A stretch of DNA of 64,000 bases from Comamonadaceae bacterium (GCA_013297875.1 JAAFIW010000003.1:62001-126000); one strand, 5' to 3'; positions 1-9,294 are shown, counted from the stretch's first letter. Made by a program: numbers and translations. The notes: a model not told the origin generated them from the sequence alone.

Positions 1-35
1 GGTGCGCATCATGTCTCGTCCCGCAACCTGTCTTC

Positions 36-148
36 GCTCCTTCCCCTCCCGGGGGAAGGTTGGGATGGGGGCATGTGTCGTGACACGCTGGCAAAAAGTT
101 GTAGCGCTCGTGCCCCCATCCCCGCCTTCCCCCGGGAGGGGAAGGAGC
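36..148. repeat. Large GC-rich inverted repeat upstream of the atzG-like gene
   Basis: Two arms of about 38 bp (36-73 and 111-148) are almost perfect reverse complements around a loop of about 37 bp. Each arm holds a CCTTCCCC/GGGGAAGG palindrome. The first 180 bases of the window contain no convincing gene. The same CCTTCCCCC-GGGGGAAGG type of motif recurs singly near 1821, 20190 and 33505, so this is probably a tandem inverted pair of a dispersed Comamonadaceae palindrome. It could act as a terminator or attenuator before the downstream operon; that is inference. Confidence 0.7.
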
Positions 149-180
149 CAACATCCAAGTCAACCTGCAAAAGGAGCCCC

Positions 181-402
181 ATGAACGAGACCCAAGCTCT
201 GGTCTACGTGCAAGCCGCCGCCGCGGCCATCAACCTGCCGCTGGATGCGGCGCAAGCGCAACGCGTGGCGGCTTACCTGACGGTGAACGCCCGCATCGCC
301 GCAATGCTGGACGGCGTGCCCCTGGCCCCACACGACGAATTGGTCGAGATTTATTGTCCAAAAGCATTTATGTGCACAACGGATGGGCGTGAACAGCTAT
401 GA
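181..402 (+). CDS. AtzG/HpxX-like small subunit (DUF4089)
   Basis: A protein of 73 residues matching the AtzG/HpxX family (DUF4089): an N-terminal helix rich in Ala followed by the 'RVAAYLTVNARIAAML' type helix and an L-x-P-HDE segment. In Pseudomonas sp. ADP, AtzG is a GatC-like partner that stabilises the amidase AtzE; HpxX is the equivalent in oxalurate/oxamate gene clusters. The start is ATG at 181 behind AAAGGAG. The stop overlaps the next start (ATGA at 399-402), so translation is coupled to the amidase, as expected for a subunit. The last ~15 residues look unlike the usual AtzG tail. Whether the substrate is 1-carboxybiuret or an oxalurate-type compound cannot be decided from this gene alone. 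Confidence 0.75.
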   Translation: MNETQALVYVQAAAAAINLPLDAAQAQRVAAYLTVNARIAAMLDGVPLAPHDELVEIYCPKAFMCTTDGREQL

Positions 403-1808
403 ATACCGTAGCAAGCCCTAATTCACCCGACGTGGTTGCGCTGGCCCACAGCATTGCAAGCGGCCAGCGCAGCGCCCGCGAGGTGCTGGCCGATTGCGTG
501 GCGCGCGTGGCCGAAACCGACCCAGCCGTCAACGCCTTCACCGACCAGACCCTGGAGCGCGCCCAGCGCGAGGCCGATGCGGTCGATGCCCGCCGTGCCA
601 CAGGCGAGGTCTTGCCGCCATTGGCCGGCGTGCCCTACGCGGTGAAAAACCTGTTTGACATCACCGGCCTGCCCACCCGAGCCGGCTCAAAAATCGAGCG
701 TAGCGCACCGCCGGCCACGCAAGACGCGGTGCTGATCCAGCGCCTGCACGGCGCCGGCGCGGTGCTGCTGGGCGGGCTGAACATGGACGAATACGCCTAC
801 GGCTTTACCACCGAAAACAGCCACGACGGCCCGTGCCACAACCCGCACGACCTGGCCCGCATCGCAGGCGGCTCGTCGGGCGGCTCGGCCACGGCAGTTG
901 CCGCTGGTCAGGTGCCGCTGAGCCTGGGGTCGGACACCAATGGCTCGATTCGCGTGCCCGCCTCTTTGTGCGGCGTCTGGGGCATCAAACCCACCTTTGG
1001 CCGTTTGTCGCGCCGTGGCAGCTACCCGTTTGTGCACAGCATTGACCACCTGGGCGCGCTTGCCAATTCGCTGCCCGGCCTGGCCCTGGCCTACGACGCT
1101 TTGCAGTGGCCCGACGCGCAAGATCCCGGCTGCCACGCGCTGGCGGTGCAGCCCGTGATGCCCAGCTTGAGCCACGGCGTGCAGGGTTTGCGCATTGGTA
1201 TTCTGGGTGGCTACTTTCACGACCACGCCACACCCGCCGCCCGCGACGTGGCGCAGCAGGCAGCCAAAACCCTGGGAGCCACGCAAGAAGTCATCTGGCC
1301 CGACGCTGCGCTGGGCCGCAGTGCTGCTTTCGTCATTACCGCCAGCGAAGGCGGCGCGCTGCACCTGGATGATTTGCGCACCCGCCCACAAGACTTCGAG
1401 CCACTGTCGGTAGACCGCTTCATCGCCGGTGCGCTGCAGCCGGCTGCCTGGTACCTGCGCGCCCAGCGTTTTCGCCGCCTGTACCGTGACAAGGTCAATG
1501 CGCTGTTTGACCAGTGGGACGTGCTGATCACACCGGCTACGCCGGTGGCGGCGCCGGTCATTGGCACCGAATGGCTGGACATCAACGGCACCCGCCAACC
1601 CTGCCGCCCAGCGATGGGCCTGCTCACGCAGCCGATCTCGTTTGCCGGCTGCCCGGTGGTGGCCGCGCCCATGTGGCCCCAGGGAACCGATGGCTTGCCG
1701 ATCGGCGTTCAGATCATTGCCGCGCCGTGGCGCGAAGACCTGGCACTGCGCGCCGCGCAGGTGCTGGCCGAGGCGGGTGTTGCGGGTAATGCTGGTGCAT
1801 CGGCGTGA
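399..1808 (+). CDS. AtzE-family amidohydrolase (amidase signature enzyme)
   Basis: A 469-residue amidase-signature hydrolase, normal length. The Ser-cisSer-Lys triad is visible as Lys83 (in AVKNLFD), Ser159 (in GGSSGGS) and Ser183 (in [10 protein letters not shown]), with the spacing known from GatA. The AtzE group hydrolyses 1-carboxybiuret to 1,3-dicarboxyurea plus ammonia; the related HpxY acts in oxalurate/oxamate catabolism. It follows its probable subunit with a 4-base overlap and precedes an AtzH/HpxZ-like gene. The biuret-hydrolase-like gene at 6718 favours the carboxybiuret reading, but this is inference. A 391-residue open frame on the opposite strand is a GC-driven shadow. Confidence 0.85.
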   Translation: MNTVASPNSPDVVALAHSIASGQRSAREVLADCVARVAETDPAVNAFTDQTLERAQREADAVDARRATGEVLPPLAGVPYAVKNLFDITGLPTRAGSKIERSAPPATQDAVLIQRLHGAGAVLLGGLNMDEYAYGFTTENSHDGPCHNPHDLARIAGGSSGGSATAVAAGQVPLSLGSDTNGSIRVPASLCGVWGIKPTFGRLSRRGSYPFVHSIDHLGALANSLPGLALAYDALQWPDAQDPGCHALAVQPVMPSLSHGVQGLRIGILGGYFHDHATPAARDVAQQAAKTLGATQEVIWPDAALGRSAAFVITASEGGALHLDDLRTRPQDFEPLSVDRFIAGALQPAAWYLRAQRFRRLYRDKVNALFDQWDVLITPATPVAAPVIGTEWLDINGTRQPCRPAMGLLTQPISFAGCPVVAAPMWPQGTDGLPIGVQIIAAPWREDLALRAAQVLAEAGVAGNAGASA

Positions 1809-1820
1809 GCTGTCTTTGCC

Positions 1821-1841
1821 CCTTCCCCCGCTGGGGGAAGG
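1821..1841. repeat. Short GC palindrome after the amidase gene
   Basis: CCTTCCCCC-gct-GGGGGAAGG, a perfect 9-bp hairpin 13 bases after the amidase stop, without a T run. It is the single-unit form of the dispersed palindrome that is paired at 36-148. Confidence 0.6.
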
Positions 1842-1865
1842 AGCTTTACGCATAAAAACCATTAA

Positions 1866-1911
1866 CAGCCCAGAGAGATTTATTGCTCAAGCAGCTATCA
1901 ATAACGAAGCA
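1866..1911 (+). repeat. Dispersed hairpin repeat, copy 1 (degenerate)
   Basis: AGCCC followed by TATTGCTCAAGCAGCTAT and a trailing AAGCA. This is a diverged member of the ~45-bp family described in the findings. It occupies the gap between the amidase and the AtzH-like gene and ends just before the latter's start. Confidence 0.7.
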
Positions 1912-1917
1912 ACCATC

Positions 1918-2295
1918 ATGCAAATCAACCACCCCCAAACCCTGGCCGAAGTCACTGCGGCCTTCGCCCGCTACGAGCAAGCCCTGTGCAGCAACGATGT
2001 GGCGGTGCTCGACGAGCTGTTCTGGAACAGCCCGCACACCTTGCGCTACGGCGTGGGCGAAAACCTGTATGGCTATGACGACATTGCCGCGTTTCGCGCA
2101 AGCCGCCTGGCGCAAGGCCTGAACCGGGTGGTACTCAAAACCGTCATCACGGCATATGGCACCGACTTTGCCACCGCCAACATCGAGTTCCAGCGCGAAG
2201 GCAGCACCAAAACCGGCCGCCAAAGCCAGACCTGGGTGCGCACACCAGACGGCTGGCGCGTGGTGGCCGCGCATGTGAGTTTGCTGATGTCGTGA
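1918..2295 (+). CDS. AtzH/HpxZ-like protein (DUF3225, NTF2 fold)
   Basis: A 125-residue protein of the DUF3225/AtzH family, a SnoaL/NTF2-like fold. Visible family features are 'FARYEQAL', 'LFW..PHTLRYG.GE.LYGY..I..FR..R' and a C-terminal [19 protein letters not shown] strand pair. AtzH of Pseudomonas sp. ADP is a decarboxylating amidohydrolase that turns 1,3-dicarboxyurea into allophanate; HpxZ is named for oxalurate clusters. The start is ATG at 1918, just after a dispersed repeat; no strong ribosome site is visible. Gene order subunit-amidase-AtzH is the expected set for carboxybiuret processing. The family call is firm; the substrate is inferred. Confidence 0.8.
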   Translation: MQINHPQTLAEVTAAFARYEQALCSNDVAVLDELFWNSPHTLRYGVGENLYGYDDIAAFRASRLAQGLNRVVLKTVITAYGTDFATANIEFQREGSTKTGRQSQTWVRTPDGWRVVAAHVSLLMS

Positions 2296-2317
2296 ACGCC
2301 TCGTCGCAGGCGTTTTT
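2295..2317 (+). terminator. Rho-independent terminator after the AtzH-like gene
   Basis: AACGCCT - cgtcgc - AGGCGTT (7-bp perfect stem, 6-base loop) followed by TTTTT. It starts at the AtzH-like stop codon, so the atzG-E-H unit appears to end here and the importer genes start a new transcript. Confidence 0.8.
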
Positions 2318-2423
2318 CACGGGCACGGTTTATGCACACCTTGTTGTATCCAAGATGGTTTGCGGGTGTTTCCCGCACCAGTTTGGAGCCTGATTCCAAC
2401 CATTCACCACTTTGGAGAAAACC

Positions 2424-3554
2424 GTGACAGCTGTGAACTTTCAGAACCAAAACCGCCGCGACTCTTTGAAATCCATTGCTGCCATTGGCGCAGTGGGTGC
2501 CGTGAGTGCGCTTTCCAGCAACCTGGCCTTTGCCCAAAAGCCGGTCACCGTCGGTGTGATTTATGTGGGCCCGCGCGATGACTTTGGCTACAACCAGGCG
2601 CATGCACAGGCCGCTGCCGAGATGAAAAAAATGGCGGGTGTGAAAGTGGTGGAAGAGGAAAACGTGCCCGAGACCGCCGCCGTGCAAAAAAGCATGACCG
2701 GCATGATTGCGCAAGACGGTGCCAGCCTGTTGTTTCCCACCTCATTCGGCTACTTTGATCCGCACATTCTGGCGCTGGCGCCCAAGAACCCCAATGTGCG
2801 CTTTTCGCATTGCGGCGGCATGTGGACCGAAGGCAAGCACCCCAAAAGCGTGGGCAGTTTCTATGGCTACATCGACGAATGCCAGTACCTGAACGGCGTG
2901 ATTGCCGGCCACATGAGCAAGAGCGGCAAGATCGCTTTCGTGGCGGCCAAGCCCATTCCGCAGGTGCTGCGCAACATCAACGCGTTTTTGATGGGTGCGC
3001 GCTCGGTCAAGCCCGGCATCACCTGCCAGGTGATCTTCACCGGCGACTGGTCCATGGCCGTGAAAGAAGCCGAAGCCACCAACAGCCTGGCCGACCAGGG
3101 TGCCGATGTGTTCACCATGCATGTGGACGCACCCAAGGTGGTGGTGGAAACCGCGGCCAAGCGCGGCAAGATGGTCTGCGGCTACCACGCGTCACAGGCC
3201 AAGCTGGCACCCACCGCCTACCTGACCGGTGCCGAATGGAACTGGCTGACCGCCTACAAAACCATTGTGGAAGCCGCCCAGGCTGGCAAGCCACACCCCA
3301 ACTTCATTCGCGGTGGTTTGAAAGAGGGTTTTGTCAAAACCTCGGCCTATGGATCCATGGTCACCGACGCAGCCAAGAAAAACGCCGATGACATCAAGGC
3401 CAGGATGGTCGCTGGCGGCTTCGACATTTTCAAAGGCCCGCTGAAAGACAACAAGGGCAACACCGTGATTGCAGCGGGCACTTCGCTCAAGCAAACCGAT
3501 GTGGAGCTGGAGAAGATGAATTACCTGGTGGAAGGCGTGGTGGGGAGTATTTAG
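2424..3554 (+). CDS. BMP-family ABC transporter substrate-binding protein
   Basis: A 376-residue BMP/Med-type (basic membrane protein) periplasmic binding protein. The N-terminus has a twin-arginine-like motif (NRRDSLKS) followed by a hydrophobic stretch and an AFAQ cleavage site at about residues 36-39, so Tat export is plausible. The body starts with VTVGVIYVGPRDDFGYNQAH, a typical BMP opening, and contains the 'F..GDW' and 'GYH' segments of the family. BMP importers carry nucleosides, purines or similar ring and ureide compounds. The GTG at 2424 is preferred because GGAGAAA lies 6 bases upstream; a TTG at 2412 would overlap that site. It begins the importer operon with the permeases and ATPase that follow. 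Confidence 0.88.
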   Translation: MTAVNFQNQNRRDSLKSIAAIGAVGAVSALSSNLAFAQKPVTVGVIYVGPRDDFGYNQAHAQAAAEMKKMAGVKVVEEENVPETAAVQKSMTGMIAQDGASLLFPTSFGYFDPHILALAPKNPNVRFSHCGGMWTEGKHPKSVGSFYGYIDECQYLNGVIAGHMSKSGKIAFVAAKPIPQVLRNINAFLMGARSVKPGITCQVIFTGDWSMAVKEAEATNSLADQGADVFTMHVDAPKVVVETAAKRGKMVCGYHASQAKLAPTAYLTGAEWNWLTAYKTIVEAAQAGKPHPNFIRGGLKEGFVKTSAYGSMVTDAAKKNADDIKARMVAGGFDIFKGPLKDNKGNTVIAAGTSLKQTDVELEKMNYLVEGVVGSI

Positions 3555-3569
3555 TGCTCCCCCCCGTTG

Positions 3570-3655
3570 CTTGCTCACTGCGTGTAGCCGCCTCCCCCCT
3601 CAGGGGGCAACACCGGTGGCCCGGCGGAGCCGGTTCCACGGTGTTTCTGGGACAG
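3570..3655. repeat. Dispersed intergenic repeat (Comamonadaceae type)
   Basis: Between the binding protein and the first permease lies a non-coding stretch with the palindromes CCCCCCTcaGGGGGC and GGCCCGGCGGAGCC. I recognise this style of sequence as a repeat common between genes in this family of bacteria; a second copy is not visible in this window. Confidence 0.45.
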
Positions 3656-3693
3656 GCACGCGTGAGTCGGCTGCTCGTTAGCCGCTAGCCACC

Positions 3694-4773
3694 ATGCGCA
3701 AACTGCTTGACGACCTGGGCCTGCCCGTGGCCGCGATGCTAATGGCCATGCTGCTCTTTGGCGTGTTCGTGTGGTTTGCGGGTGTCGACCCGGTGCAGGT
3801 CTGGCTGCTGTTGTTCAAAGGCGCGTTTGGCGACTGGTTTTCGTGGCAAAACACCTTGCAGCGCGCCGCGCCCTTGATGCTGTGCGCGCTGTGCGTGGCC
3901 ATACCCGCCAGGGCGGGACTGATCATCATTGGTGGTGAGGGTGCGCTGGTGCTGGGCGGGCTGGCCTGCGCGGCGGTGGCGCATCTGTTGCCTGTGCCCG
4001 CCAACGCGCTGGGTACGTTGATGGTGTGTCTGGCCGGCGCACTGGCCGGTGGCTTGTGGATGGCGCTGGCGGGTTGGCTGCGGCAGTTTCGCGGTGTCAA
4101 TGAAACCATCAGCAGTCTGTTGCTGGCCTATGTGGCCATTGGCATCTTCAAGCACCTGGTGGAGGGGCCGCTGCGTGACCCGGCCAGTTTGAACAAGCCG
4201 TCCACCTATTCGCTGGCTGAGGGCATGCGCATCGGCGGTGTGGCCGGTTCTGACGTGCACGGTGGCCTGGTGCTGGGCGTGTTGGCCTGCGTGGCCTGCG
4301 GCATCTGGCTGCGGTACAGCGTCTCGGGTTTTTCGCTGCGGGTGGTGGGCGGCAACCCGCGCACCGCCGCGCTGGTGGGCCTTCCCACGCACCGCCTGGT
4401 GCTATTGGCCTGCCTGGTGGGCGGTGCCTGCGCGGGTCTGGCCGGTGCGGTGGAGGTGGCGGCGGTGCACACCAATGCCAATGCGTCGCTGATTGCGTTT
4501 TATGGCTACACCGGTATCTTGGTGTCGTTCATGGCGCGGCACAACCCACTGGCCATCATTCCGGTGGCCATTTTGTTTGGCGGCCTGGGTGCGGCAGGCA
4601 GCCTGCTACAGCGCCGCCTGGGCCTGCCCGATGCCTCGGTGCTGGTGCTGCAAGGCATGGCCTTTGTGTTGATTCTGGCCAGCGAGGCCCTGCGCGGGGT
4701 GGACTGGGCGGCTCGGGCGCGTGGCCTGCTGGCCGCACAGCCGAAACCCACACCCGTGGTTGCCAAACCATGA
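3694..4773 (+). CDS. BMP-family ABC transporter permease 1
   Basis: A 359-residue inner-membrane permease of the BPD_transp_2 group (NupP/YufP-like), with about 9-10 hydrophobic helices. The family core is visible as 'IPARAGLIIIGGEGALVLGGL' (about residues 69-88, quoted in part) and 'GGNPRTAALVGL', the cytoplasmic EAA-like loop. It pairs with the next permease to form the channel for the binding protein at 2424. Its stop overlaps the next start (ATGA at 4770-4773), so the two are translationally coupled. Substrate specificity cannot be read from it; context suggests a ureide or purine breakdown product. Confidence 0.87.
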   Translation: MRKLLDDLGLPVAAMLMAMLLFGVFVWFAGVDPVQVWLLLFKGAFGDWFSWQNTLQRAAPLMLCALCVAIPARAGLIIIGGEGALVLGGLACAAVAHLLPVPANALGTLMVCLAGALAGGLWMALAGWLRQFRGVNETISSLLLAYVAIGIFKHLVEGPLRDPASLNKPSTYSLAEGMRIGGVAGSDVHGGLVLGVLACVACGIWLRYSVSGFSLRVVGGNPRTAALVGLPTHRLVLLACLVGGACAGLAGAVEVAAVHTNANASLIAFYGYTGILVSFMARHNPLAIIPVAILFGGLGAAGSLLQRRLGLPDASVLVLQGMAFVLILASEALRGVDWAARARGLLAAQPKPTPVVAKP

Positions 4774-5690
4774 CCGCCGACCAGATCATGATTTTTATCG
4801 CCGCCATCGTCGGCGGTGCGCTACGCGTGGGCGCACCGTTTTTGTTTGTCAGCCTGGGCGAGTGCATCACCGAAAAGGCGGGTCGTATCAACCTGGGGCT
4901 GGAAGGCGTGTTGGTGTTGTCTGCGATGGCGGCGTTTGGCGTGGCCTGGCTCAGCGGATCGGCCTGGCTGGGCGTGCTCGCGGCAGCAGCCGCCGGTGCG
5001 CTGCTGGCCACCTTGCACGGCCTGCTGTGCTCGCTGCCACGTGTCAATGACGTGGCCACCGGCATTGCACTGATGCTGCTGGGCACGGGCCTGGCGTTTT
5101 ACCTGGGCAAGCCGCTGATTCAGCCGCAAGCGCCGCAGTTGCCGTCGATAGCGCTGGGTGGCTGGAGCACGGTGTCGGCCGTGCAGTCGGCCCTGCAAGT
5201 CAACGCACTGGTGCCGCTGGGTATTGCGCTGGCGTTCGCGCTGCGCTGGGCTTATGCGAACACGCGTGTCGGCCTGCTGCTGCGCATGGCCGGCGACTCG
5301 GCCAATGCCACACGGGCACTGGGCTACTCGGTCTCGGGCCTGCGCATCGCGGCCACCGCAGCGGGTGGTGCCATCGCCGGTTTGGGCGGTGCCTGCCTCA
5401 CCTTGTATTACCCCGGCAGCTGGAACGAGGGCATCTCCAGCGGGCAGGGCTTGATAGCCGTGGCGCTGGTGATTTTTGCCCGCTGGAACCCGGTGCGCTG
5501 CGTGTGGGCCGCCGCCCTGTTTGGCGGCGCAGGTGCCATTGGCCCCGCGCTGCAGTCGCTGGGCATCGGCTGGGGCTACCACCTGTTCAACACCGTGCCC
5601 TATGTGTTGACCCTGGTGATTCTGGTGCTCAGTTGCAAGCCCGGCAGCATTGCCAAGGGCAGCCCGGGTGAACTGTCTTCCAGCACGTGA
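4770..5690 (+). CDS. BMP-family ABC transporter permease 2
   Basis: A 306-residue permease, the second half of the BMP importer channel (NupQ/YufQ-like). It has about 8-9 membrane segments. Diagnostic stretches are 'GECITEKAGRINLGLEGVL' near the N-terminus and 'AGDSANATRALGYSV', the coupling loop that contacts the ATPase. It starts within the stop of permease 1 and is followed after 20 bases by the formamidase gene. The ATPase is separated from it by two hydrolase genes, an order that ties the hydrolases to the importer. Confidence 0.87.
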   Translation: MTADQIMIFIAAIVGGALRVGAPFLFVSLGECITEKAGRINLGLEGVLVLSAMAAFGVAWLSGSAWLGVLAAAAAGALLATLHGLLCSLPRVNDVATGIALMLLGTGLAFYLGKPLIQPQAPQLPSIALGGWSTVSAVQSALQVNALVPLGIALAFALRWAYANTRVGLLLRMAGDSANATRALGYSVSGLRIAATAAGGAIAGLGGACLTLYYPGSWNEGISSGQGLIAVALVIFARWNPVRCVWAAALFGGAGAIGPALQSLGIGWGYHLFNTVPYVLTLVILVLSCKPGSIAKGSPGELSSST

Positions 5691-5710
5691 CCCCAACAAA
5701 GGAGCAAGCA

Positions 5711-6721
5711 ATGAGTGGACTCGGCGGACTGAACAAATCCAAGCATGGTGTGGTCATGGGCCTGGTGCAATTGCAGTTGCCGGTGGTGCAAACGCCCGCC
5801 GACCTGGCGGCGCAAACCCTGCGCATTTGTGAGCTGGTGGCCAAGGCCCGGCGCAACCAGGGCACGATGGATCTGGTGGTGTTCCCCGAGTATTCGCTGC
5901 ACGGCCTGAGCATGGACACCCACCCGGCCATCATGTGCTCGCTGGATGGGCCCGAGGTGGCCGCGTTCAAACAAGCTTGCATTGACAACGCCATCTGGGG
6001 CTGCTTTTCCATCATGGAGTTCAACCCCGGCGGCAACCCCTACAACAGCGGCCTGATCATCAACAGCACAGGCCAAATTGTTTTGTACTACCGCAAGCTG
6101 CACCCCTGGGTGCCGGTGGAGCCCTGGGAGCCGGGCAACCTGGGTGTGCCGGTATGCGACGGGCCCAACGGCAGCAAGCTGTCGCTCATCATTTGCCACG
6201 ATGGCATGTTTCCCGAGATGGCGCGCGAGGCCGCTTACAAGGGCGCTGAAATCATCATCCGCACTGCGGGCTACACCGCGCCCATTCGCCATGCCTGGCG
6301 CATCACCAACCAGGCCAATGCGTTTTGCAACCTGGCCTACACCGCCAGCGTGTGCATGTGCGGCAGCGACGGCAGCTTTGACTCCATGGGCGAAGGCATG
6401 TTCTGCAACTTTGACGGCACGGTGCTGGTGGAAGGCGGCGGGCGGCCTGACGAGATCATCACCAGCGAACTGCGGCCTGATCTGGTGCGCGAAGCCCGCA
6501 CCGGCTGGGGTGTGGAAAACAACCCTTACCAGCTGTACCACCGCGGCTATGTGGCCGTCAAAGGCGGCGCGCAGGACTGCCCCTACACCTATATGCACGA
6601 CATGGCGGCAGGCCGCTACCAACTGCCCTGGCCGGTGGAGCACACCGATGGCAGCTCGTGCGGCTTTGCGCCCCCCACCCGTGCCTACAAAGGCCCCGAA
6701 CCCACACCCCCACTGCCATGA
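5711..6721 (+). CDS. amiF: Formamidase (AmiF-like, nitrilase superfamily)
   Basis: A 336-residue nitrilase-superfamily amidase closely resembling Helicobacter AmiF along its length. The Glu-Lys-Cys triad is at Glu60 (VFPEYS), Lys129 (YYRKLHPW) and Cys162 ([10 protein letters not shown]). '[10 protein letters not shown]' and 'WGVENNPY' near the C-terminus are typical of AmiF/aliphatic amidases. The enzyme should convert formamide to formate and ammonia in the cytoplasm; another short amide is possible. ATG at 5711 is chosen because AAAGGAG precedes it at the right distance; an upstream GTG at 5687 overlaps the permease. The stop overlaps the next start (ATGA), coupling it to the biuret-hydrolase-like gene. 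Confidence 0.82.
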   Translation: MSGLGGLNKSKHGVVMGLVQLQLPVVQTPADLAAQTLRICELVAKARRNQGTMDLVVFPEYSLHGLSMDTHPAIMCSLDGPEVAAFKQACIDNAIWGCFSIMEFNPGGNPYNSGLIINSTGQIVLYYRKLHPWVPVEPWEPGNLGVPVCDGPNGSKLSLIICHDGMFPEMAREAAYKGAEIIIRTAGYTAPIRHAWRITNQANAFCNLAYTASVCMCGSDGSFDSMGEGMFCNFDGTVLVEGGGRPDEIITSELRPDLVREARTGWGVENNPYQLYHRGYVAVKGGAQDCPYTYMHDMAAGRYQLPWPVEHTDGSSCGFAPPTRAYKGPEPTPPLP

Positions 6722-7407
6722 CCCGCTTTGTTGCTGCCAACCCCTACGCCTGGCCCTACAACGGCGACCTGCGCCCCGCCAACACCGCGCTGCTGGTGAT
6801 CGACATGCAGACCGACTTTTGCGGCGTGGGCGGTTATGTGGACAAGATGGGCTACGACATCTCGCTGACCCGCGCGCCGATTGAGCCGATCAAGGCCGTG
6901 ATGGCCGCGATGCGCGCCGCCGGCTACTGGGTGATGCACACCCGCGAAGGCCACCGGCCCGACCTGTCGGACCTGCCGGCCAACAAGCGCTGGCGCTCGC
7001 AGCAAATTGGCACGGGCGGCGTGGGCATTGGTGATGCGGGCCCCTGCGGCCGCATTCTGGTGCGCGGCGAGCCGGGCTGGCAAATCATTGACGAGCTAGC
7101 CCCGCTGCCAAGTGAGGTGGTGATTGACAAACCCGGCAAAGGCTCGTTTTACGCCACCGATCTGGAGCTGATTCTGCGCACCCGCGGCATTGCCAACCTG
7201 GTGCTGGCCGGCATCACCACCGACGTGTGCGTGCACACCACGATGCGCGAAGCCAACGACCGGGGCTTCGAGTGCCTGGTGCTGTCTGACGGCACGGCGG
7301 CCACCGACCCTGGCAACCACCTGGCCGCGCTGAAGATGATCACCATGCAGCACGGGGTGTTTGGCGCGCATGCGCCGTCTGCCGCGGTGCTGGAGGCGCT
7401 TCGGTGA
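6718..7407 (+). CDS. biuH: Biuret amidohydrolase-like cysteine hydrolase
   Basis: A 229-residue isochorismatase-fold amidohydrolase. The catalytic triad is Asp29 (VIDMQTDF), Lys138 (IDKPGKGSF) and Cys171 ([10 protein letters not shown]). The opening '[31 protein letters not shown]' and '[19 protein letters not shown]' closely match what I recall of BiuH from Rhizobium leguminosarum, which cleaves biuret to allophanate and ammonia. The related triuret hydrolase TrtA is an alternative. It starts inside the formamidase stop and overlaps the ABC ATPase, so three genes are translationally linked. The family is near certain; the exact substrate is probable only. Confidence 0.75.
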   Translation: MTRFVAANPYAWPYNGDLRPANTALLVIDMQTDFCGVGGYVDKMGYDISLTRAPIEPIKAVMAAMRAAGYWVMHTREGHRPDLSDLPANKRWRSQQIGTGGVGIGDAGPCGRILVRGEPGWQIIDELAPLPSEVVIDKPGKGSFYATDLELILRTRGIANLVLAGITTDVCVHTTMREANDRGFECLVLSDGTAATDPGNHLAALKMITMQHGVFGAHAPSAAVLEALR

Positions 7408-8990
7408 CGGCGCCTACGCCCATAGGTGCCTTGCCCAGCCACACCGGTGCAATGGCGCTGGACACCTACGCACTGACCAAGCGCTTCGGCAGCTTCACTG
7501 CGATGGACCAGGTCACGATGCAGGTCAAGCCGGGCACCGTGCATGCGCTGCTGGGGGAGAACGGCGCAGGCAAAAGCACGCTGGTCAAGTGTGTGGCGGG
7601 CTTTCAAAAACCCGATGGCGGCAGCATCCTCATTGATGGGCGGGAGCACAGCATTGCCAACCCGGTGGTGGCCCGTGCCCTGGGCATTGGCATGGTCTAC
7701 CAGCACTTCACCCTGGCCCCGGGCATGACGGTGGCCGAAAACCTGCTGCTGGCGGCGGGGCGCATCCCGGCGGTGATTGACTGGACGGCCACCCGCGCCG
7801 CTTTGACCGACTTCCTGGCCACCACGCCCTTCAGCCTGAACCTGGACGCCTGCCCCGGTGAGCTGGCCGCTGGCGAGAAGCAGAAGCTGGAGTTGCTCAA
7901 GCAGCTGTACCTGAAGCCCCGGCTGTTGATTCTGGACGAGCCCACCTCGGTGCTCACGCCGCAAGAGGCCGACGAGGTGCTGGGCCATGTGCGCGAACTG
8001 GCCCACAACGGCCAGTGCACCGTGCTCATCATTACCCACAAGTTTCGCGAGGTGATGGCCTATGCCGACAGCGTGACCGTGCTGCGCAAAGGCCAGGCTG
8101 TGCAGCACAGCGCGGTGGCCGACACCAGCCCCACGCTGCTGGCACGCGCCATGATGGGTGAAACAGCTGATTTAGAGTCAAAAGTGCCAACAGCCCATGT
8201 AAATACTGCTCAAGCAGCTATTAATTCAGGAGCAAATGAATCTCCCGCACTGCAAGTGCAAAAGCTGCAGGTGATGGGCGACCGTGGCGCGCGGGCGGTG
8301 CACGGCATCGACTTGCAGGTGCGCGCTGGCGAAATTTTGGGCATTGCGGGCATCGCGGGCAACGGCCAGCGCGAGCTGGTGCAGGCGCTGGTGGGCCAGC
8401 GCCCGCGAGAAAGCGGCCAGGTGCAGGTGGCCGGCCAAGCCTACGGTGCCAGCCGCCAGGAGAACCACCGCATGAAGGTGCGCAGCCTGCCCGAAGAACC
8501 GCTGCGCAATGCCTGTGTGGCCGATATGAGCGTGTCGCAAAACATGGCCCTGCGCGACTTTGACCAGCCACCGCTGTCGCGTGGCGGCTGGCTGCAAAGT
8601 GCTGCGTGGCGCAGCCGCGCCCGCCAGTGGATTGCCGACTACGGCATCAAGACCCAGGGCGAAGACGCGCCGATTGGCAGCCTGTCGGGCGGCAATGTGC
8701 AGCGCGCGGTGCTGGCCCGTGAGCTGGCAGGCAGCATCCGCGTGTTGATTGCGGCCAACCCGGTGTTTGGGCTGGACTTTGCCGCCGTGCGCGAGGTGCA
8801 CAGCCGCATCCGCCAGGTGCGCGATGACGGCGGCGCGGTGCTGCTGGTCAGCGAAGACCTGGACGAGTTGCTGGAGCTGGCTGACCGGCTGGTGGTGATG
8901 AGTGAGGGGCGCATCGTGTTTGAAACGTCTGCTGCCAGCGCCAATCGGCAGGAACTGGGTGCTCATATGGGTGGACACGGCACGCTATGA
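7404..8990 (+). CDS. BMP-family ABC transporter ATP-binding protein (double NBD)
   Basis: A 528-residue ATPase with two nucleotide-binding domains, as in NupO/RbsA. NBD1 has a canonical Walker A (GENGAGKST) and Walker B (LLILDEPTS), but its signature motif is degenerate ([12 protein letters not shown] instead of LSVGxxQ). NBD2 has a degenerate Walker A ([10 protein letters not shown]) and an intact signature (LSGGNVQR), the usual asymmetry in this family. The linker at about residues 252-278 contains a dispersed genomic repeat translated in frame as [19 protein letters not shown] at 7404 overlaps the biuH-like stop. It energises the importer encoded at 2424-5690. Confidence 0.9.
   Translation: MTAPTPIGALPSHTGAMALDTYALTKRFGSFTAMDQVTMQVKPGTVHALLGENGAGKSTLVKCVAGFQKPDGGSILIDGREHSIANPVVARALGIGMVYQHFTLAPGMTVAENLLLAAGRIPAVIDWTATRAALTDFLATTPFSLNLDACPGELAAGEKQKLELLKQLYLKPRLLILDEPTSVLTPQEADEVLGHVRELAHNGQCTVLIITHKFREVMAYADSVTVLRKGQAVQHSAVADTSPTLLARAMMGETADLESKVPTAHVNTAQAAINSGANESPALQVQKLQVMGDRGARAVHGIDLQVRAGEILGIAGIAGNGQRELVQALVGQRPRESGQVQVAGQAYGASRQENHRMKVRSLPEEPLRNACVADMSVSQNMALRDFDQPPLSRGGWLQSAAWRSRARQWIADYGIKTQGEDAPIGSLSGGNVQRAVLARELAGSIRVLIAANPVFGLDFAAVREVHSRIRQVRDDGGAVLLVSEDLDELLELADRLVVMSEGRIVFETSAASANRQELGAHMGGHGTL
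8191..8234 (+). repeat. Dispersed hairpin repeat, copy 2, inside a coding region
   Basis: AGCCCATGTAAATACTGCTC followed by AAGCAGCTATTAATT and a trailing AGCA: a well-preserved copy lying wholly inside the ATPase gene at the junction between its two domains. It keeps the reading frame open and encodes about 15 residues of linker. Confidence 0.85.
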
Positions 8991-9059
8991 AGTATCGACC
9001 GCTCGCACCCAGCCAAGTAGCTCCGAATTCTGTAGCGGAACAGTGTTTAGTGGCATGCG

Positions 9060-9290
9060 TAGATGTCGGGGGTCGCCCGACAGCGACTCACTTTCTTTTG
9101 CTTCGCCAAAAGAAAGTAAGCAAAGAAAAGGCGACCCGCAGTCTGGGTCCCTTCGCTTCGCTGCGGGCACCTTGCGGTGCTCAAACCCAGTGGGGTCATG
9201 TGCAAACTCGCCTACGGCTCAAACAAGCACATGCCCTGATCCACTGGGTTTTGCGCTCCTCAGCCCAGCCTGAACGGGGTTTCTACCTAA
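9060..9290. repeat. Non-coding repeat block between ATPase and hydrolase genes
   Basis: The 304-base gap 8991-9294 has no credible gene. It holds nested palindromes: CTTTCTTTTG-cttcgc-CAAAAGAAAG (about 9091-9116), an outer pair GGTCGCC/GGCGACC, and CCCAGTGG/CCACTGGG arms near 9188 and 9239. This kind of block (the CTTTCTTTTG hairpin followed by AAGGCGACCC) is, to my knowledge, a dispersed intergenic repeat in Comamonadaceae. It splits the hydrolase cluster, so the next gene may need its own promoter. Confidence 0.6.
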
Positions 9291-9294
9291 CAAC

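Noticed and set aside
2-184. 60-residue frame at the window start
   Set aside because: It runs through the inverted repeat and has no ribosome site or family pattern.
687-1862. 391-residue open frame on the minus strand
   Set aside because: It lies opposite the AtzE-type amidase, which has a complete catalytic triad; the composition is that of a GC-rich antisense shadow.
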